A stretch of DNA of 64,000 nt from Alteromonadaceae bacterium BrNp21-10 (GTDB lineage Bacteria > Pseudomonadota > Gammaproteobacteria > Enterobacterales > Alteromonadaceae), in assembly GCA_030418115.1 (NCBI GenBank), contig JAUHQD010000004.1, positions 1-64,000 on the forward strand, given 5' to 3'. Of this stretch, positions 44,410-53,682 are shown piece by piece. Numbering within the stretch: position 1 is the stretch's first letter; each line of letters opens with the position of its first letter. The notes below the pieces were generated by a model. It made no database searches, had not been told where the DNA came from, and saw nothing but the letters and a program-made list of their open reading frames with translations. Position numbers and translations under genes: made by a program.

Positions 44410-46035
44410 CTACTGTGATTTCCAACCTAGGATCCAACAAAGTAGTCCTAACGAAACGGGCAATATGGGTAACCACCAACTGACATGATACAAGGGTAGT
44501 AAACAGGCAATAATTAGCAAGGTACTGCCCATTAAGCCTAAGTATCGCGCCTTCGTCGCTTGTTGCTGCTGCTCTAATAAGGCTTGTTGTTGTAAGCGCT
44601 GCTGTTCGGGTAAGCCTTTAAGTTGCTTTAAGGTATCGTGAACTAAGTCTGGCATCTCCGGCAACTTTTCCGACCAATAAGGCAAGTTATCAGAGATTTT
44701 CTTGAACATGGCAGACAGTCCCATTTGTTCTTTCATCCAATTCTCCAAAAAGGGTTTAGCGGTTTGCCACAAATCTAGTTGCGGATATAACTGACGCCCC
44801 AAGCCCTCAATATATAACAAGGTTTTCTGTAGTAAAACAAGTTGCGGTTGTACCGTCATATTAAACCGTCTGGCGGTGTTAAACAGTTGCAGTAACACAA
44901 TGCCAAAACTAATTTCTGCTAACGGTTTTTGAAAAATGGGATCGCACACGGCGCGTACCGCATGTTCAAACTCATCGACATTGGTGTCGGCGGGCACCCA
45001 ACCAGAATCCACGTGCAAGGTCGCCACTTTACGGTAGTCACGATTAAAAAAGGCCACAAAATTCTCTGCTAGATAACGTTTATCTTCACTATTTAAAGTG
45101 CCGACGATACCAAAATCGATGCCGATGTACTGGGGGTTGTCGGGGGTTTCTCGAGAAACAAAAATATTTCCTGGGTGCATATCTGCATGAAAAAAGCTGT
45201 CACGAAATACTTGGGTAAAAAACACTTCCACACCACGTTCCGCCAACAATTTCATGTTGGTACCTTGTGCTTCGAGCTCTTTGATATTAGCTACCGGAAT
45301 ACCGTAGATGCGTTCCATGGTAAGTACATTGGCACGACAATGCTCTAAATACATCCGTGGTATATACAGCGCCGGTGAATCACTAAAGTTGTCTCGCAAC
45401 TGCACACCATTATGGGCTTCTTGGAGTAAATCCAGTTCATCCAAAATAGTACGCTGATATTCCTTAACCACTTCCACTGGTCGCAGACGTTTACCATCGG
45501 GCAACCACTTGCGCACCAACTGCGCCAGGCTCATTAACAGTTCCATGTCGGCTTCAATGGTCTGCTTAATATTCGGGCGAATCACTTTGACAACTACTTG
45601 TTCGTTATTACTCAGCAAGCGGGCAGTATGTACCTGCGCGATAGAGGCTGAAGCCAAAGGCGTGATATTGAATTCAGCGAATAGCTCATCGATGTTGTTA
45701 AGCTGCAAGGCGGTTTCGATGATCTGCTGAGCTAATGCACCATCAAAAGGGTCAACCTTGTCTTGTAAATAGGTTAGCTCATCGGCAATGTCAGCAGGCA
45801 GTAGATCCCGGCGAGTGGATAACATCTGGCCAAACTTGATGAAAATCGGCCCCAATGATTGCAACGCTAAGCGAATACGTTCGCCGCGTGATTTTTGTGG
45901 ATAACGATTCTGGATCCAAAACGCAGTATATCGCCACCAGCGTGCATACCAAGGTAGCCATTTTTGTGGAATGAGTTCATCCAAGCCATGTTCAAGCAAG
46001 GTTTTACTTATTTTATAAATTCGGGATAGTTGCAC
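44410..46035 (-). CDS. ubiB: Ubiquinone biosynthesis kinase-like protein UbiB
   Basis: Atypical (ADCK/UbiB) protein kinase-like ATPase needed for ubiquinone synthesis (541 aa). It shows the KxGQ motif in [17 protein letters not shown] (about residues 67-83), the Ala-rich nucleotide loop [20 protein letters not shown] with the invariant Lys, [20 protein letters not shown] (catalytic Asp/Asn) and [10 protein letters not shown] (DFG). Two C-terminal transmembrane helices (about 495-538) anchor it to the inner membrane. Length is close to E. coli UbiB (546). It is the last gene of ubiE-ubiJ-ubiB, seven bases after ubiJ. Confidence 0.97.
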   Translation of the reverse strand: MQLSRIYKISKTLLEHGLDELIPQKWLPWYARWWRYTAFWIQNRYPQKSRGERIRLALQSLGPIFIKFGQMLSTRRDLLPADIADELTYLQDKVDPFDGALAQQIIETALQLNNIDELFAEFNITPLASASIAQVHTARLLSNNEQVVVKVIRPNIKQTIEADMELLMSLAQLVRKWLPDGKRLRPVEVVKEYQRTILDELDLLQEAHNGVQLRDNFSDSPALYIPRMYLEHCRANVLTMERIYGIPVANIKELEAQGTNMKLLAERGVEVFFTQVFRDSFFHADMHPGNIFVSRETPDNPQYIGIDFGIVGTLNSEDKRYLAENFVAFFNRDYRKVATLHVDSGWVPADTNVDEFEHAVRAVCDPIFQKPLAEISFGIVLLQLFNTARRFNMTVQPQLVLLQKTLLYIEGLGRQLYPQLDLWQTAKPFLENWMKEQMGLSAMFKKISDNLPYWSEKLPEMPDLVHDTLKQLKGLPEQQRLQQQALLEQQQQATKARYLGLMGSTLLIIACLLPLYHVSWWLPILPVSLGLLCWILGWKSQ

Positions 46036-46042
46036 AACAACG

Positions 46043-46651
46043 CTACTTTTTATGGATGAATAATTGATTCAGGTGTGCTTCTAAACGCGCGGTGTCAGCG
46101 CGTAAGTCATTCACCTGCTGATTAAATGCTTTAACTTCAAGTGCTGCAACCGCAATACGCTTTTCTTGCAACGCGCCCTCACTGAGCATTGAGCCAAAGG
46201 ATTGCATGCGTGTACTGAATTGCTGTTGAGCACTCTTAAATAACTGCATACTTTGGTGGGCCACGACATCACCGGTATAACGAGCAAGCTGCTCTTCCCA
46301 ATCAATATCCAATTCTTTAAGCAGTAGGCTAAAACTTTGCGCCACATGAATATCGCCAATTAATTCTAATTTTCGGTCCTGAATTAATTGAGTAAGCTGA
46401 CTGTTATCTTGTAACTGCGGTAAGGTTTGCACCGATAAACGCATTAAACAATCGGCTTGGGCATCACTATTCACTAGCAGATCAATGCGATCACTAAAAA
46501 CAAAGGTGATGGGCCAAGGGAATTCTTGTAGCTCGACACACAATTGCTTTTCCGCCAACGGCAATAAACGCTGTTGGGATTGCTCATCCAACTGCAAAAC
46601 TGAATTGATGAAGGTTTCTAAAGCAGCGGTAACCAATTGCGCAGCGGGCAT
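46043..46651 (-). CDS. ubiJ: Ubiquinone biosynthesis accessory factor UbiJ
   Basis: SCP2-domain lipid-binding protein (202 aa) that with UbiK scaffolds the late ubiquinone-synthesis complex. The N-terminal SCP2 fold ([27 protein letters not shown] and [37 protein letters not shown]) is followed by a C-terminal coiled coil (about 145-200). The GDIHVAQxFxxLL and [16 protein letters not shown] blocks are the UbiJ hallmark. It starts where ubiE ends (one-base overlap at 46651). Confidence 0.93.
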   Translation of the reverse strand: MPAAQLVTAALETFINSVLQLDEQSQQRLLPLAEKQLCVELQEFPWPITFVFSDRIDLLVNSDAQADCLMRLSVQTLPQLQDNSQLTQLIQDRKLELIGDIHVAQSFSLLLKELDIDWEEQLARYTGDVVAHQSMQLFKSAQQQFSTRMQSFGSMLSEGALQEKRIAVAALEVKAFNQQVNDLRADTARLEAHLNQLFIHKK

Positions 46652-47409
46652 TAAAATTTGTAACCTCGATGCATTGCTACAATACCGCCAGTCAGATTGT
46701 GATAACTGGTTTGTTCAAAGCCAGCCGCATCCATCATGCCCTTTAAGGTTTCTTGATCTGGATGCATACGAATAGATTCCGCCAAATATTGATAACTGTC
46801 GGCATCATTAGCCACTAATTGGCCAATTTTTGGGAGTAAATTAAACGAATAACTATCGTAAGCTTTACTAACTAACTCATTGGTCGGCTTGGAAAATTCC
46901 AATACCAGTAAACGTCCACCCGGCTTTAATACGCGGTACATAGACGCCAATGCCTTATCTTTATCAGTAACGTTACGTAAACCAAAAGCAATGGTAATGA
47001 TATCAAAGTGGTTATCAGGAAAAGGTAATGCTTCGGCATTGGCCTGCACATATTCCACATTGCTAACAATGCCCTTGTCACGCAATTTATCGCGACCGAC
47101 TTTGAGCATGGCATTGTTGATGTCTGCCAAAACCACTTGCCCGCGCTCACCCACAATACGCGAAAAACGTGCCGTTAGATCGCCGGTTCCTCCAGCTAAA
47201 TCCAGCACTTTATGGCCCGCTCTGGCACCAGAACAATCAATGGTAAAACGCTTCCATAACCGATGAATACCCATGGACATTAAATCGTTCATGACATCAT
47301 ACTTCGCCGCTACTGAGTGAAACACCTCGGCGACCATGGATGCTTTCTGCGATTTATCGACATTTTTAAAACCGAAATGGGTTTGATTGGATTGATCAGT
47401 TGTACTCAT
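46651..47409 (-). CDS. ubiE: Ubiquinone/menaquinone C-methyltransferase
   Basis: SAM-dependent methyltransferase (252 aa) that acts in both ubiquinone and menaquinone synthesis. It shows [36 protein letters not shown], motif [17 protein letters not shown], post-[16 protein letters not shown], and the signatures [27 protein letters not shown] and LVLEFSKP. The end [14 protein letters not shown] matches UbiE. I chose the ATG at 47409 ([10 protein letters not shown]), which has AGGAAAG upstream and gives the E. coli length (251); the longer frame to 47532 has no family match in its extra 41 residues. Confidence 0.97.
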   Translation of the reverse strand: MSTTDQSNQTHFGFKNVDKSQKASMVAEVFHSVAAKYDVMNDLMSMGIHRLWKRFTIDCSGARAGHKVLDLAGGTGDLTARFSRIVGERGQVVLADINNAMLKVGRDKLRDKGIVSNVEYVQANAEALPFPDNHFDIITIAFGLRNVTDKDKALASMYRVLKPGGRLLVLEFSKPTNELVSKAYDSYSFNLLPKIGQLVANDADSYQYLAESIRMHPDQETLKGMMDAAGFEQTSYHNLTGGIVAMHRGYKF

Positions 47410-47550
47410 TGGCTTTCCTACCGTTGCAATGGCAACTAGTGTAACTAATTTATTGTTTGATAAACATGGAAAAAGGCGTTGCCCTTTTATAACGTTATGC
47501 AGTCTGTTAAACGACCACAAGTACTTCATCAAAGAGTTATCTTTAGAGCG

Positions 47551-48276
47551 TTACTTTAATATTGATAACGTGGAAGGCAAGGTGTCAGTGTTTATCCTGT
47601 GTACTTGATAACCTTGTTCATCTTCTGCAACTTCCCAAAAATTAACCTCTATCGATAAATCTTTGTCTAAGCTTACTGCCAAATCCCATTGATTGTTGTA
47701 ACTTAAAAAACGCATATACGCTTGCCGCCACACTGCATAATGTGGCGTCGCCAGCACGTCGAAAATGGATTTTCCGCGTAATTTTGCAAACGCTTCTTTA
47801 GTCGACCACAGGCGATAAAATCGAGCTAGGTTATTATTTAATAAAGGCCTATCGAGATCACTTAGTAAGCCACTCAAACCTAAAAGTTGATGTTTAGTTT
47901 TATTATGTATCTGAATATCAACGCCACCTAAACCGTAACGACATTCCAATAATGCCACCCATTGTCCACTATGAGACAAACTAAAAGTGTTAATCAGCTC
48001 TGCATTTTTTGTTAAACACACGCACTGTTGATGCTCCGAATAAGCCAGTTTATATTCTTGCCACTGGGCTTTATTTTCTCCGATATACAAATACTTAGTT
48101 AAAAAACGACTGGCTAGATATTGCTGTTGTGAAATCTTCCTTTTTTTTAATAAAAATACGTGTTCTTCATCTGGATGTAGCCAATTTATGGTAGATTTGT
48201 GCAAACTATTAATATTCGCAATATGTAATTGTGGCATTAGCGGTTTGGAGGGGGCGTGGCGACCTATATTTTTCAT
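47551..48276 (-). CDS. 4'-phosphopantetheinyl transferase (Sfp type)
   Basis: A 241-residue Sfp/EntD-like PPTase that would attach the phosphopantetheine arm from CoA to the Ser of carrier proteins. Motifs: LSHSGQWVALL (about residues 100-110), LGGVDIQIHN with Asp120, and the signature YRLWSTKEAFAKLRGKS with Glu161. In most Sfp-type enzymes the residue two after the Asp is Glu or Asp (a metal ligand); here it is Gln122, as in PPTases whose metal shell uses water or Gln. Divergent from the polyene operon at its border, it is the natural activator of the two ACPs at 50211 and 50472. Confidence 0.85.
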   Translation of the reverse strand: MKNIGRHAPSKPLMPQLHIANINSLHKSTINWLHPDEEHVFLLKKRKISQQQYLASRFLTKYLYIGENKAQWQEYKLAYSEHQQCVCLTKNAELINTFSLSHSGQWVALLECRYGLGGVDIQIHNKTKHQLLGLSGLLSDLDRPLLNNNLARFYRLWSTKEAFAKLRGKSIFDVLATPHYAVWRQAYMRFLSYNNQWDLAVSLDKDLSIEVNFWEVAEDEQGYQVHRINTDTLPSTLSILK

Positions 48277-48283
48277 AATAATT

Positions 48284-48292
48284 TGATATACT
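48284..48292 (+). promoter_or_regulatory. Extended -10 element of the polyene operon (predicted)
   Basis: TGATATACT, an extended -10, lies 40 bases before the start codon of the first gene at 48332. The -35 region is weak (CTATAT at the expected distance), which would suit an activated or growth-phase dependent promoter. Confidence 0.35.
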
Positions 48293-48331
48293 CCGCCGCC
48301 CTTTTAATTAATTAAAACAAGGAACGATTTA

Positions 48332-48718
48332 ATGAAATTACTGAAACTGTTATTAATACTTATCCCTGTTGTTGTTTTGTCCGCATGTAAAACGACACAA
48401 CCAATATACAACATCAATAACCATCCTATTGTATCTAACATTGAATCTAATGAGCAGATTAAAAATGCCATTATCGATGCTGTTTTATATAAAACGTGGA
48501 CATTAAAACAAGAAAAAGACAACGTACTCACGTTCGAATTATTTATCCGCTCCCACCATGCTGTCATCGATATTACTTATACTAAAGATAGCTACAGTAT
48601 TGAGTATGTTGACAGCACAAACCTAAAAGCTAAGGGTAACCGTATTCACCGCAACTACAATAACTGGATTAGGTATTTGTCATTGGAAATTGATAGTAGA
48701 ATTCGTCAGTTAAAATAA
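48332..48718 (+). CDS. Small lipoprotein at the head of the polyene operon
   Basis: A 128-residue lipoprotein: a lipobox LSAC in the signal peptide MKLLKLLLILIPVVVLSAC gives a mature protein that starts at Cys19. There is no Asp at +2 (the next residue is Lys), so outer-membrane sorting is expected. The mature part is a small mixed alpha/beta domain (KNAIIDAVLYKTWTLKQEKDN, IDITYTKDSYSIEY) ending in WIRYLSLEIDSRIRQLK, a pattern found in small lipoproteins at the start of aryl-polyene operons, but I cannot name a characterised function. It has a good ribosome binding site (AAGGAAC), and 17 bases separate it from the next gene. Confidence 0.8.
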   Translation: MKLLKLLLILIPVVVLSACKTTQPIYNINNHPIVSNIESNEQIKNAIIDAVLYKTWTLKQEKDNVLTFELFIRSHHAVIDITYTKDSYSIEYVDSTNLKAKGNRIHRNYNNWIRYLSLEIDSRIRQLK

Positions 48719-48735
48719 CTTGGCTTTGGTAGTAT

Positions 48736-49467
48736 ATGAAAGTAAGCATTGCGTCTTGGGCAGCATGGATTGAGGGTGTTGAGTATCAGAGTTTTGGTCA
48801 ACGACTAAATGAAGATAATCCAACAGCTTCAGAGTACAAGATACCTGTACCTCATTCAGCTCCCGCGATGCAACGTCGAAGGCTTAGTAAGTTGGCTAAA
48901 ATAACCCTAAGCCAGATAGAGCACATAACCGATTATGCAGAGCTGCAGACGGTTTTTTGTAGCCGTCATGGTGATTTGCCCAAAACATCTGAACTCGTTA
49001 CCGATGTTGCCAATAAAGAAGAGTTATCGCCAACCCAATTCGCATTATCAGTACACAATGCCATATCTGGTCAGTTCGGTATATTTTCAGGAAATAATCA
49101 ACCATCCACACTCGTCTCTGGTGGCCAAGATAGTTTTCATCTTGGTTTAATCGACGCGACCCTAAAACTACAGCATAGCAATGATGATAAGTTAATCTTT
49201 GTGTATTCTGATATGCCATTGCCAGAGGCATACGCGATGTATGCAGATGAACAACAATTTGCTCATTGCATTGTTTTAGAATTGACCAAAAGTACTGAAT
49301 ATCTCAGTTATAATCTCACTTTTGATGCTCATGAAAATACGCCTAATACATCAACCAATGCACTGCCCCAATCAATTGCTTTTTTCAAACATTTCTTAGC
49401 TCAAAATAGGCAATTTAGCATCGCTGGCAAACAACACTGGAGATGGCAAAAAAATGGCATTCATTAA
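48736..49467 (+). CDS. Beta-ketoacyl synthase N-terminal-like protein (chain-length-factor type)
   Basis: A 243-residue protein of the short ketoacyl-synthase-like family (Ketoacyl-synt_2). It matches only the N-terminal half of a ketosynthase. The segment where the catalytic Cys would lie reads STLVSGGQDSFHLGLIDA (about residues 124-141) without Cys, and both His motifs are absent, so it cannot condense by itself. In aryl-polyene systems such a Cys-less protein (ApeC) pairs with an active ketosynthase (ApeO) as a chain length factor; the likely partner here is the gene at 61199. It overlaps the following acyltransferase gene by 14 bases. Confidence 0.8.
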   Translation: MKVSIASWAAWIEGVEYQSFGQRLNEDNPTASEYKIPVPHSAPAMQRRRLSKLAKITLSQIEHITDYAELQTVFCSRHGDLPKTSELVTDVANKEELSPTQFALSVHNAISGQFGIFSGNNQPSTLVSGGQDSFHLGLIDATLKLQHSNDDKLIFVYSDMPLPEAYAMYADEQQFAHCIVLELTKSTEYLSYNLTFDAHENTPNTSTNALPQSIAFFKHFLAQNRQFSIAGKQHWRWQKNGIH

Positions 49468-50227
49468 TAAGGGATGGCGCCTTATTGCAACCGCTTGTTG
49501 TTTTTTCATTTTTGGCTTTGGCGGCCTGTTAATGACCCTTTTTTGGTTCCCACTCTATCCACTCTTCTATAGAGACTTAAGGCAACGTAAGCAAGCCAGC
49601 CGGGTTGCTGTTCATTACTCTTTCAAAGGGTTTATCTGGCTGATGTGCAAGCTAGGGGTAATGCAAATAAAATGTGTTGGCTTGAGTAAATTACGTCAGC
49701 TTCATGGTAAAATTATTATTGCAAACCATCCTTCTTTAATTGACGTTGTTGTTTTAATTTCGCTAATTAAAAATGCCGATTGTGTTGTCAAACAAGATTT
49801 ATGGCAAAATGTTTTTATCCGCGGAATTATCAAGGCAACTGGATATTTAAGTAACGCTGATCCAGAAGCACTTATTTCACAGTGTAACGAATCTTTAGAA
49901 CAGGGAAATAATTTAATTATTTTCCCTGAAGGCACGCGCACTAAACCCAATGGTAAGCTGAATTTTAGACGTGGAGCAGCGAATTTAGCTTTGCGTTGCA
50001 ATGTTAATGTTCAAGTTATATTGATCCAAGTGACTCCATCAACCTTAACGAAAGGTCAACCTTGGTATCAAATACCGAGCAAAAAATTTACTTTTTATCT
50101 AGAAGTGAAAGATGAATTTGATGTGTCGCCATATAACACTGGCAATATTAGCCTATCAGTTAGAAAATTAACCAGAGATGTCGAACAAAATTTTGTTCAG
50201 GAGTTAAACAATGAACTTACAAGTTGA
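49454..50227 (+). CDS. 1-acyl-sn-glycerol-3-phosphate acyltransferase family protein
   Basis: LPLAT-family membrane-bound acyltransferase (257 aa). It shows an N-terminal hydrophobic anchor (LIATACCFFIFGFGGLLMTLFWFPLYPLFY), the catalytic HX4D box in IIANHPSLIDVVVL (about residues 88-101) and the substrate-binding FPEGTRTKPNGKLNFRRGAAN (about 155-175). Within an aryl-polyene operon it would transfer the polyene acyl group or a fatty acyl group onto a glycerol or other lipid carrier. It overlaps the first ACP gene by 17 bases. Confidence 0.88.
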   Translation: MAFINKGWRLIATACCFFIFGFGGLLMTLFWFPLYPLFYRDLRQRKQASRVAVHYSFKGFIWLMCKLGVMQIKCVGLSKLRQLHGKIIIANHPSLIDVVVLISLIKNADCVVKQDLWQNVFIRGIIKATGYLSNADPEALISQCNESLEQGNNLIIFPEGTRTKPNGKLNFRRGAANLALRCNVNVQVILIQVTPSTLTKGQPWYQIPSKKFTFYLEVKDEFDVSPYNTGNISLSVRKLTRDVEQNFVQELNNELTS

Positions 50228-50462
50228 ATTAAAACAATTAATCATTCATTCCCTTGACTTGGAAGATGTGACAATAGATGACATTGAAGATGATGCTCCA
50301 CTGTTCGTCGATGGCCTAGGTTTAGATTCTATTGATGCTTTAGAGCTCGGCTTAGCCATTAAAAAAGCGTATCACGTCACCATTGATGCCAATTCAGAAG
50401 AGACCAAAAAGCATTTTTCATCAGTGAATAGCTTAGCCAGCTTTATTTCATCGCAAGCGTAA
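50211..50462 (+). CDS. Acyl carrier protein (first of two)
   Basis: An 83-residue acyl carrier protein. The phosphopantetheine attachment Ser is in GLGLDSIDALELGLAIKKAY (about Ser43), with the acidic helix around it. The pair with the next ACP is the ApeE/ApeF arrangement of aryl-polyene clusters, where one ACP carries the growing chain and both are primed by a dedicated PPTase. The gene starts inside the end of the acyltransferase gene and is followed after 9 bases by the second ACP. Confidence 0.93.
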   Translation: MNLQVELKQLIIHSLDLEDVTIDDIEDDAPLFVDGLGLDSIDALELGLAIKKAYHVTIDANSEETKKHFSSVNSLASFISSQA

Positions 50463-50471
50463 ACCGGACAG

Positions 50472-50726
50472 ATGTATATGAAATCTAAAAATGAAATATT
50501 CACTCAGTTAAAAAAAATATTAGTAACTGACTTCGAGCTAGATGAAGGAGATATCACACTCGAGGCAAATTTATATGAAGAGCTAGATATGGATAGCATT
50601 GATGCAGTCGATTTGGTGGTCAAATTACGCGAATTAACTGGATGTAAAATCGAGCCAGAATCATTCAAAAAAGTACGTACCGTTGGCCATATTGTCGACG
50701 AAATTTGCTTACTTTTGGCAGATTAA
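50472..50726 (+). CDS. Acyl carrier protein (second of two)
   Basis: An 84-residue acyl carrier protein with the attachment site ELDMDSIDAVDLVVKLRELTG (about Ser41). It is more acidic and closer to fatty-acid-type ACPs than the first. An ATG two codons in (50478) is also possible. It ends four bases before the TTG start of the membrane protein gene. Confidence 0.93.
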   Translation: MYMKSKNEIFTQLKKILVTDFELDEGDITLEANLYEELDMDSIDAVDLVVKLRELTGCKIEPESFKKVRTVGHIVDEICLLLAD

Positions 50727-50729
50727 GTT

Positions 50730-51266
50730 TTGGCCGTTGTTGTTGGCATTTTTGCCCTGCTTTACCCTGTTTTGGTTTATTGGGGTTTGTCCAACACATC
50801 ACCCAGCATAGTCGCAATTCCACTTATCATTGTACTCATTTTACGATACAAATTTTCTTCATTACCCATACCCAGTACAGCCGCAAAATTAATCATTAGC
50901 ATTATCCTGTGTTTGTTGCTGATGTCGTTCATTAGCAATGACGCTGATGGCATCTTACTTTACCCCGTGGTAGTGAACGTCGGCTTTTTTAGCGTTTTCG
51001 TTTTTTCGCTATTTTCCCCCCCGAGTATTATTGAACGAATAGCGCGAATTAGGGAGCCCAACTTACCGGACAGCGGAGTGAAATATACTCGTAAGGTCAC
51101 TATTGTCTGGAGTGTGTTTTTTCTTGTTAACGGTTTGATAGCTGCGTATACCACGTTCTTTTGTGACTTAGAAACTTGGACGTTTTACAACGGGTTTGTG
51201 TCGTATTGCCTGATGGCAATATTAGGGGCATCCGAATGGATTATTCGACAACGGGTTAAACGTTAA
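50730..51266 (+). CDS. COG4648-type integral membrane protein of the polyene operon
   Basis: A 178-residue inner-membrane protein with about five or six hydrophobic segments (AVVVGIFALLYPVLVYWGLS, SIVAIPLIIVLILRY, KLIISIILCLLLMSFIS, LLYPVVVNVGFFSVFVFSLF, VTIVWSVFFLVNGLIAAYTTF, GFVSYCLMAILGASEWIIRQ). The conserved cytoplasmic stretch PPSIIERIARIREPNLPDSGVKYTRKVT is typical of the family, which is found almost only in these operons. The function is unknown, presumably in transport or lipid handling. Start codon is TTG; the stop overlaps nothing and the ligase gene begins two bases later. Confidence 0.8.
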   Translation: MAVVVGIFALLYPVLVYWGLSNTSPSIVAIPLIIVLILRYKFSSLPIPSTAAKLIISIILCLLLMSFISNDADGILLYPVVVNVGFFSVFVFSLFSPPSIIERIARIREPNLPDSGVKYTRKVTIVWSVFFLVNGLIAAYTTFFCDLETWTFYNGFVSYCLMAILGASEWIIRQRVKR

Positions 51267-51267
51267 T

Positions 51268-52599
51268 ATGCAAAGCGTCGTGAGTCAGTACCATAACAGT
51301 CCGTTGCCGTTTATTTACGAGTTTGATCATGTTGTAAGTCGGGGGGATTGGCACCAAAAAGTGCAGGAAATGAGTAGCAAGTTTCGTGCTAACGATGCCA
51401 CTGAATGGTTGTTGTATGAACCCGATTTTCAGCAATTTTCTATCTATTTCATCGCACTCCTTTATGCGCAAAAAAACATTTTGTTAGCGGCCAATGGTCA
51501 ACCCGAAAAATTAAAAGAATTGCACAATGAATTTGAAATTGCGATTGTTCCTAACGCCATTCTTGGCATTAATTGTTGGAATCAAGCGATTGCATCATCG
51601 GCAAGTAAAACCATTGAACCCCATACTATTGATCCACAACAGACAATTCATTTTTTAACCTCCGGCAGCAGCGGTGCCCCCAAGAAAATTACTAAACACT
51701 GGCGGCAATTAACCAGCGAAGTGGACTGCCAGCAATTACTTTGGACGGAGCAATTTAACAATACGTTAATTGCTGCAAGTGTCAGCCATCAACATATCTA
51801 CGGGCTTCTCTTTAAGTTCCTTTTACCATTACTGACCGGCAAGCCAATTTATGCGCCGATGATTCAGTTCCCGGAACACTTACTACGCTTAACTGACTAT
51901 GATTTAAACATTGCGCTAATTTCTAGTCCCGCTTATTTAACGAGAACCGCATTTACCGATGATATTCAAAATGCCATGCAGCGATTGCAATGTATATTTA
52001 GTTCTGGAGGGGTATTACCAACAGATGTCGCTAAGCAACTTTATATAGCGAATGGTATCTCTCCCATTGAGCTGTATGGCAGCACAGAAACTGGTGGTAT
52101 CGCTTGGCGTCAAAGTGCAAACAGTGCTCAATGGACACCATTACCGGGTATACAAATTAACAACACCGATGATCAGCGTTTATCGATTCGCTCGCCTTTT
52201 CTGGCAAATAAGAACTGGTTTATGACCGATGATCTGATAGAAATAAATGACGCAGGCAGATTTGAGCTCAAAGGACGTGTTGATCGTATTGTCAAACTTG
52301 AAGAAAAACGACTTTCCCTCAATGAATTAGAGTCCATATTAAGTCGATTCCCCCAATGTAAACAAGCCGTAGCCACCATTTTAAATAATAAACGTATGCA
52401 ATTAGTCGTGGTAATTGAGTGGACTGAAATTCATAATTCAACCACCACTAATAAGCAACGTATTGCGTTAGTCCGTGATTATTTACGGGGCTTTTATGAA
52501 ACAGTGCTACTACCAAGAAAGTGGCGTTTTGTAGATACGATACCCATTAATGAACAAGGTAAAACCACTCAAGCCATGTTAATAAAACTGTTTGGATAA
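51268..52599 (+). CDS. AMP-dependent acyl/aryl-CoA(ACP) ligase
   Basis: ANL-superfamily adenylating enzyme (443 aa). The P-loop HFLTSGSSGAPKK (about residues 128-140), the adenylate-binding IELYGSTETGGIAWR (about 269-283) and the hinge region FMTDDLIEINDAGRFELKGRVDRIVKLEEKRLSL are present; the Lys of the C-terminal NEQGKTTQ segment would be catalytic. It would activate the aromatic starter acid, probably the product of the ammonia lyase at 54644, and load it onto an ACP. It is shorter than typical acyl-CoA ligases, as in aryl-polyene ApeH-type enzymes. Confidence 0.88.
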   Translation: MQSVVSQYHNSPLPFIYEFDHVVSRGDWHQKVQEMSSKFRANDATEWLLYEPDFQQFSIYFIALLYAQKNILLAANGQPEKLKELHNEFEIAIVPNAILGINCWNQAIASSASKTIEPHTIDPQQTIHFLTSGSSGAPKKITKHWRQLTSEVDCQQLLWTEQFNNTLIAASVSHQHIYGLLFKFLLPLLTGKPIYAPMIQFPEHLLRLTDYDLNIALISSPAYLTRTAFTDDIQNAMQRLQCIFSSGGVLPTDVAKQLYIANGISPIELYGSTETGGIAWRQSANSAQWTPLPGIQINNTDDQRLSIRSPFLANKNWFMTDDLIEINDAGRFELKGRVDRIVKLEEKRLSLNELESILSRFPQCKQAVATILNNKRMQLVVVIEWTEIHNSTTTNKQRIALVRDYLRGFYETVLLPRKWRFVDTIPINEQGKTTQAMLIKLFG

Positions 52600-52954
52600 A
52601 ATGAATACTGACCCTGAAATTATCAACGTCAACTGTATGGACGGCGGATGTAATATCAAGATGCAACTTTCGCCGGACCTTATATGGTTCAAAGGCCATT
52701 TTCCAGATACCCCAGTATTGCCTGGCGTTGTCCAGCTTGACTGGGCCATTAACATGGCCAAAACCTATTTAAATTTAGGCGATAATATTAAAATCAGTGA
52801 TCTGGAGGTGCTGAAGTTCAAGCAATTAATATTACCGAATCAACAGATTGAACTGACGTTACAGCACAAAAGCACCCATAAATTTACCTTTTCCTATACC
52901 TCGGAACGCGGTCAGCATTCTTCGGGGCGAATCGTCTTTGAGCCAGTAAATTGA
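52592..52954 (+). CDS. ApeI-type hot-dog dehydratase
   Basis: A 120-residue FabZ/FabA-like hot-dog protein. The signature WFKGHFPDTPVLPGVVQLDWAINMA (about residues 29-53) contains the catalytic His (GHFPxxPVLPG) and an acidic residue (Asp in QLDWA). It would dehydrate 3-hydroxyacyl-ACP to the enoyl stage in the polyene cycle. It overlaps the ligase by eight bases and the glycosyltransferase gene by four. A second hot-dog dehydratase (62374) lies later in the operon, as in other APE systems. Confidence 0.9.
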   Translation: MDKMNTDPEIINVNCMDGGCNIKMQLSPDLIWFKGHFPDTPVLPGVVQLDWAINMAKTYLNLGDNIKISDLEVLKFKQLILPNQQIELTLQHKSTHKFTFSYTSERGQHSSGRIVFEPVN

Positions 52955-53682
52955 ATATTTGCGTTATTATTCCCTGCTATAACCATCAGCAAAAATTGAT
53001 GGCCATTTGCGAAACGCTGCAACGTTTTAATTTACCGATTATTGTCGTTGATGATGCCAGTAATGCGGAATGTGAAGATGCATTAAGAACCTTGGCTAGC
53101 ACATTACATTTTACCCTAATACGTCATGAGGTAAATCAGGGTAAAGGCGGTGCGGTCATGACGGGCATTAAACAAGCCGCGCAATTAAACTATAGCCATG
53201 TTTTACAAGTCGACGCCGATGGTCAGCATAATCTTAGTGATATACCAGCATTACTGAGTTTGGCCAAACAGCACTCGATGAATGTCATTAGTGGGCTCCC
53301 ACAATACGATGATTCCATTCCTAAAGGCCGAAAGTATGGACGCTATATAACCCATTTTTGGGTCTGGTTAGAAACCCTGTCATTTTCTCTAAAAGACACC
53401 ATGTGTGGATTTAGAGTTTATCCAATTGCTCCTTGCGTAGCTCTTTTTGCACAACGCAAACTCGGCAAACGGATGGATTTTGATATTGAGATTTTAGTGA
53501 GATTGTACTGGCAAAATATTACCACGATATTTTTACCTACTCGGGTAATATACCCTGAGGGTGGTTCCTCACATTTTCAGCCTCTTGGCGATAATCTGCG
53601 CATTTCTTGGTTGCACAGTCGCTTATTTATAGAAATGCTAATTCGTTTGCCACAATTGCTTATTCGGAAGTGTCTAAAATGA
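52951..53682 (+). CDS. Family 2 glycosyltransferase
   Basis: GT2 (DPM1-like) glycosyltransferase (243 aa) with IIPCYNHQQKL at the N-terminus, IVVDDAS, NQGKGGAVMTGIKQA, and the DxD motif in LQVDADGQHN (about residues 87-96), then the acceptor region GLPQYDDSIPKGRKYGRYITHFWVWLETL. Start codon is TTG (TTGA overlap with the previous stop). In many aryl-polyene clusters the GT2 and the following LpxL-like acyltransferase are one fused protein; here they are separate but overlap by four bases (ATGA at 53679). Confidence 0.9.
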   Translation: MNICVIIPCYNHQQKLMAICETLQRFNLPIIVVDDASNAECEDALRTLASTLHFTLIRHEVNQGKGGAVMTGIKQAAQLNYSHVLQVDADGQHNLSDIPALLSLAKQHSMNVISGLPQYDDSIPKGRKYGRYITHFWVWLETLSFSLKDTMCGFRVYPIAPCVALFAQRKLGKRMDFDIEILVRLYWQNITTIFLPTRVIYPEGGSSHFQPLGDNLRISWLHSRLFIEMLIRLPQLLIRKCLK

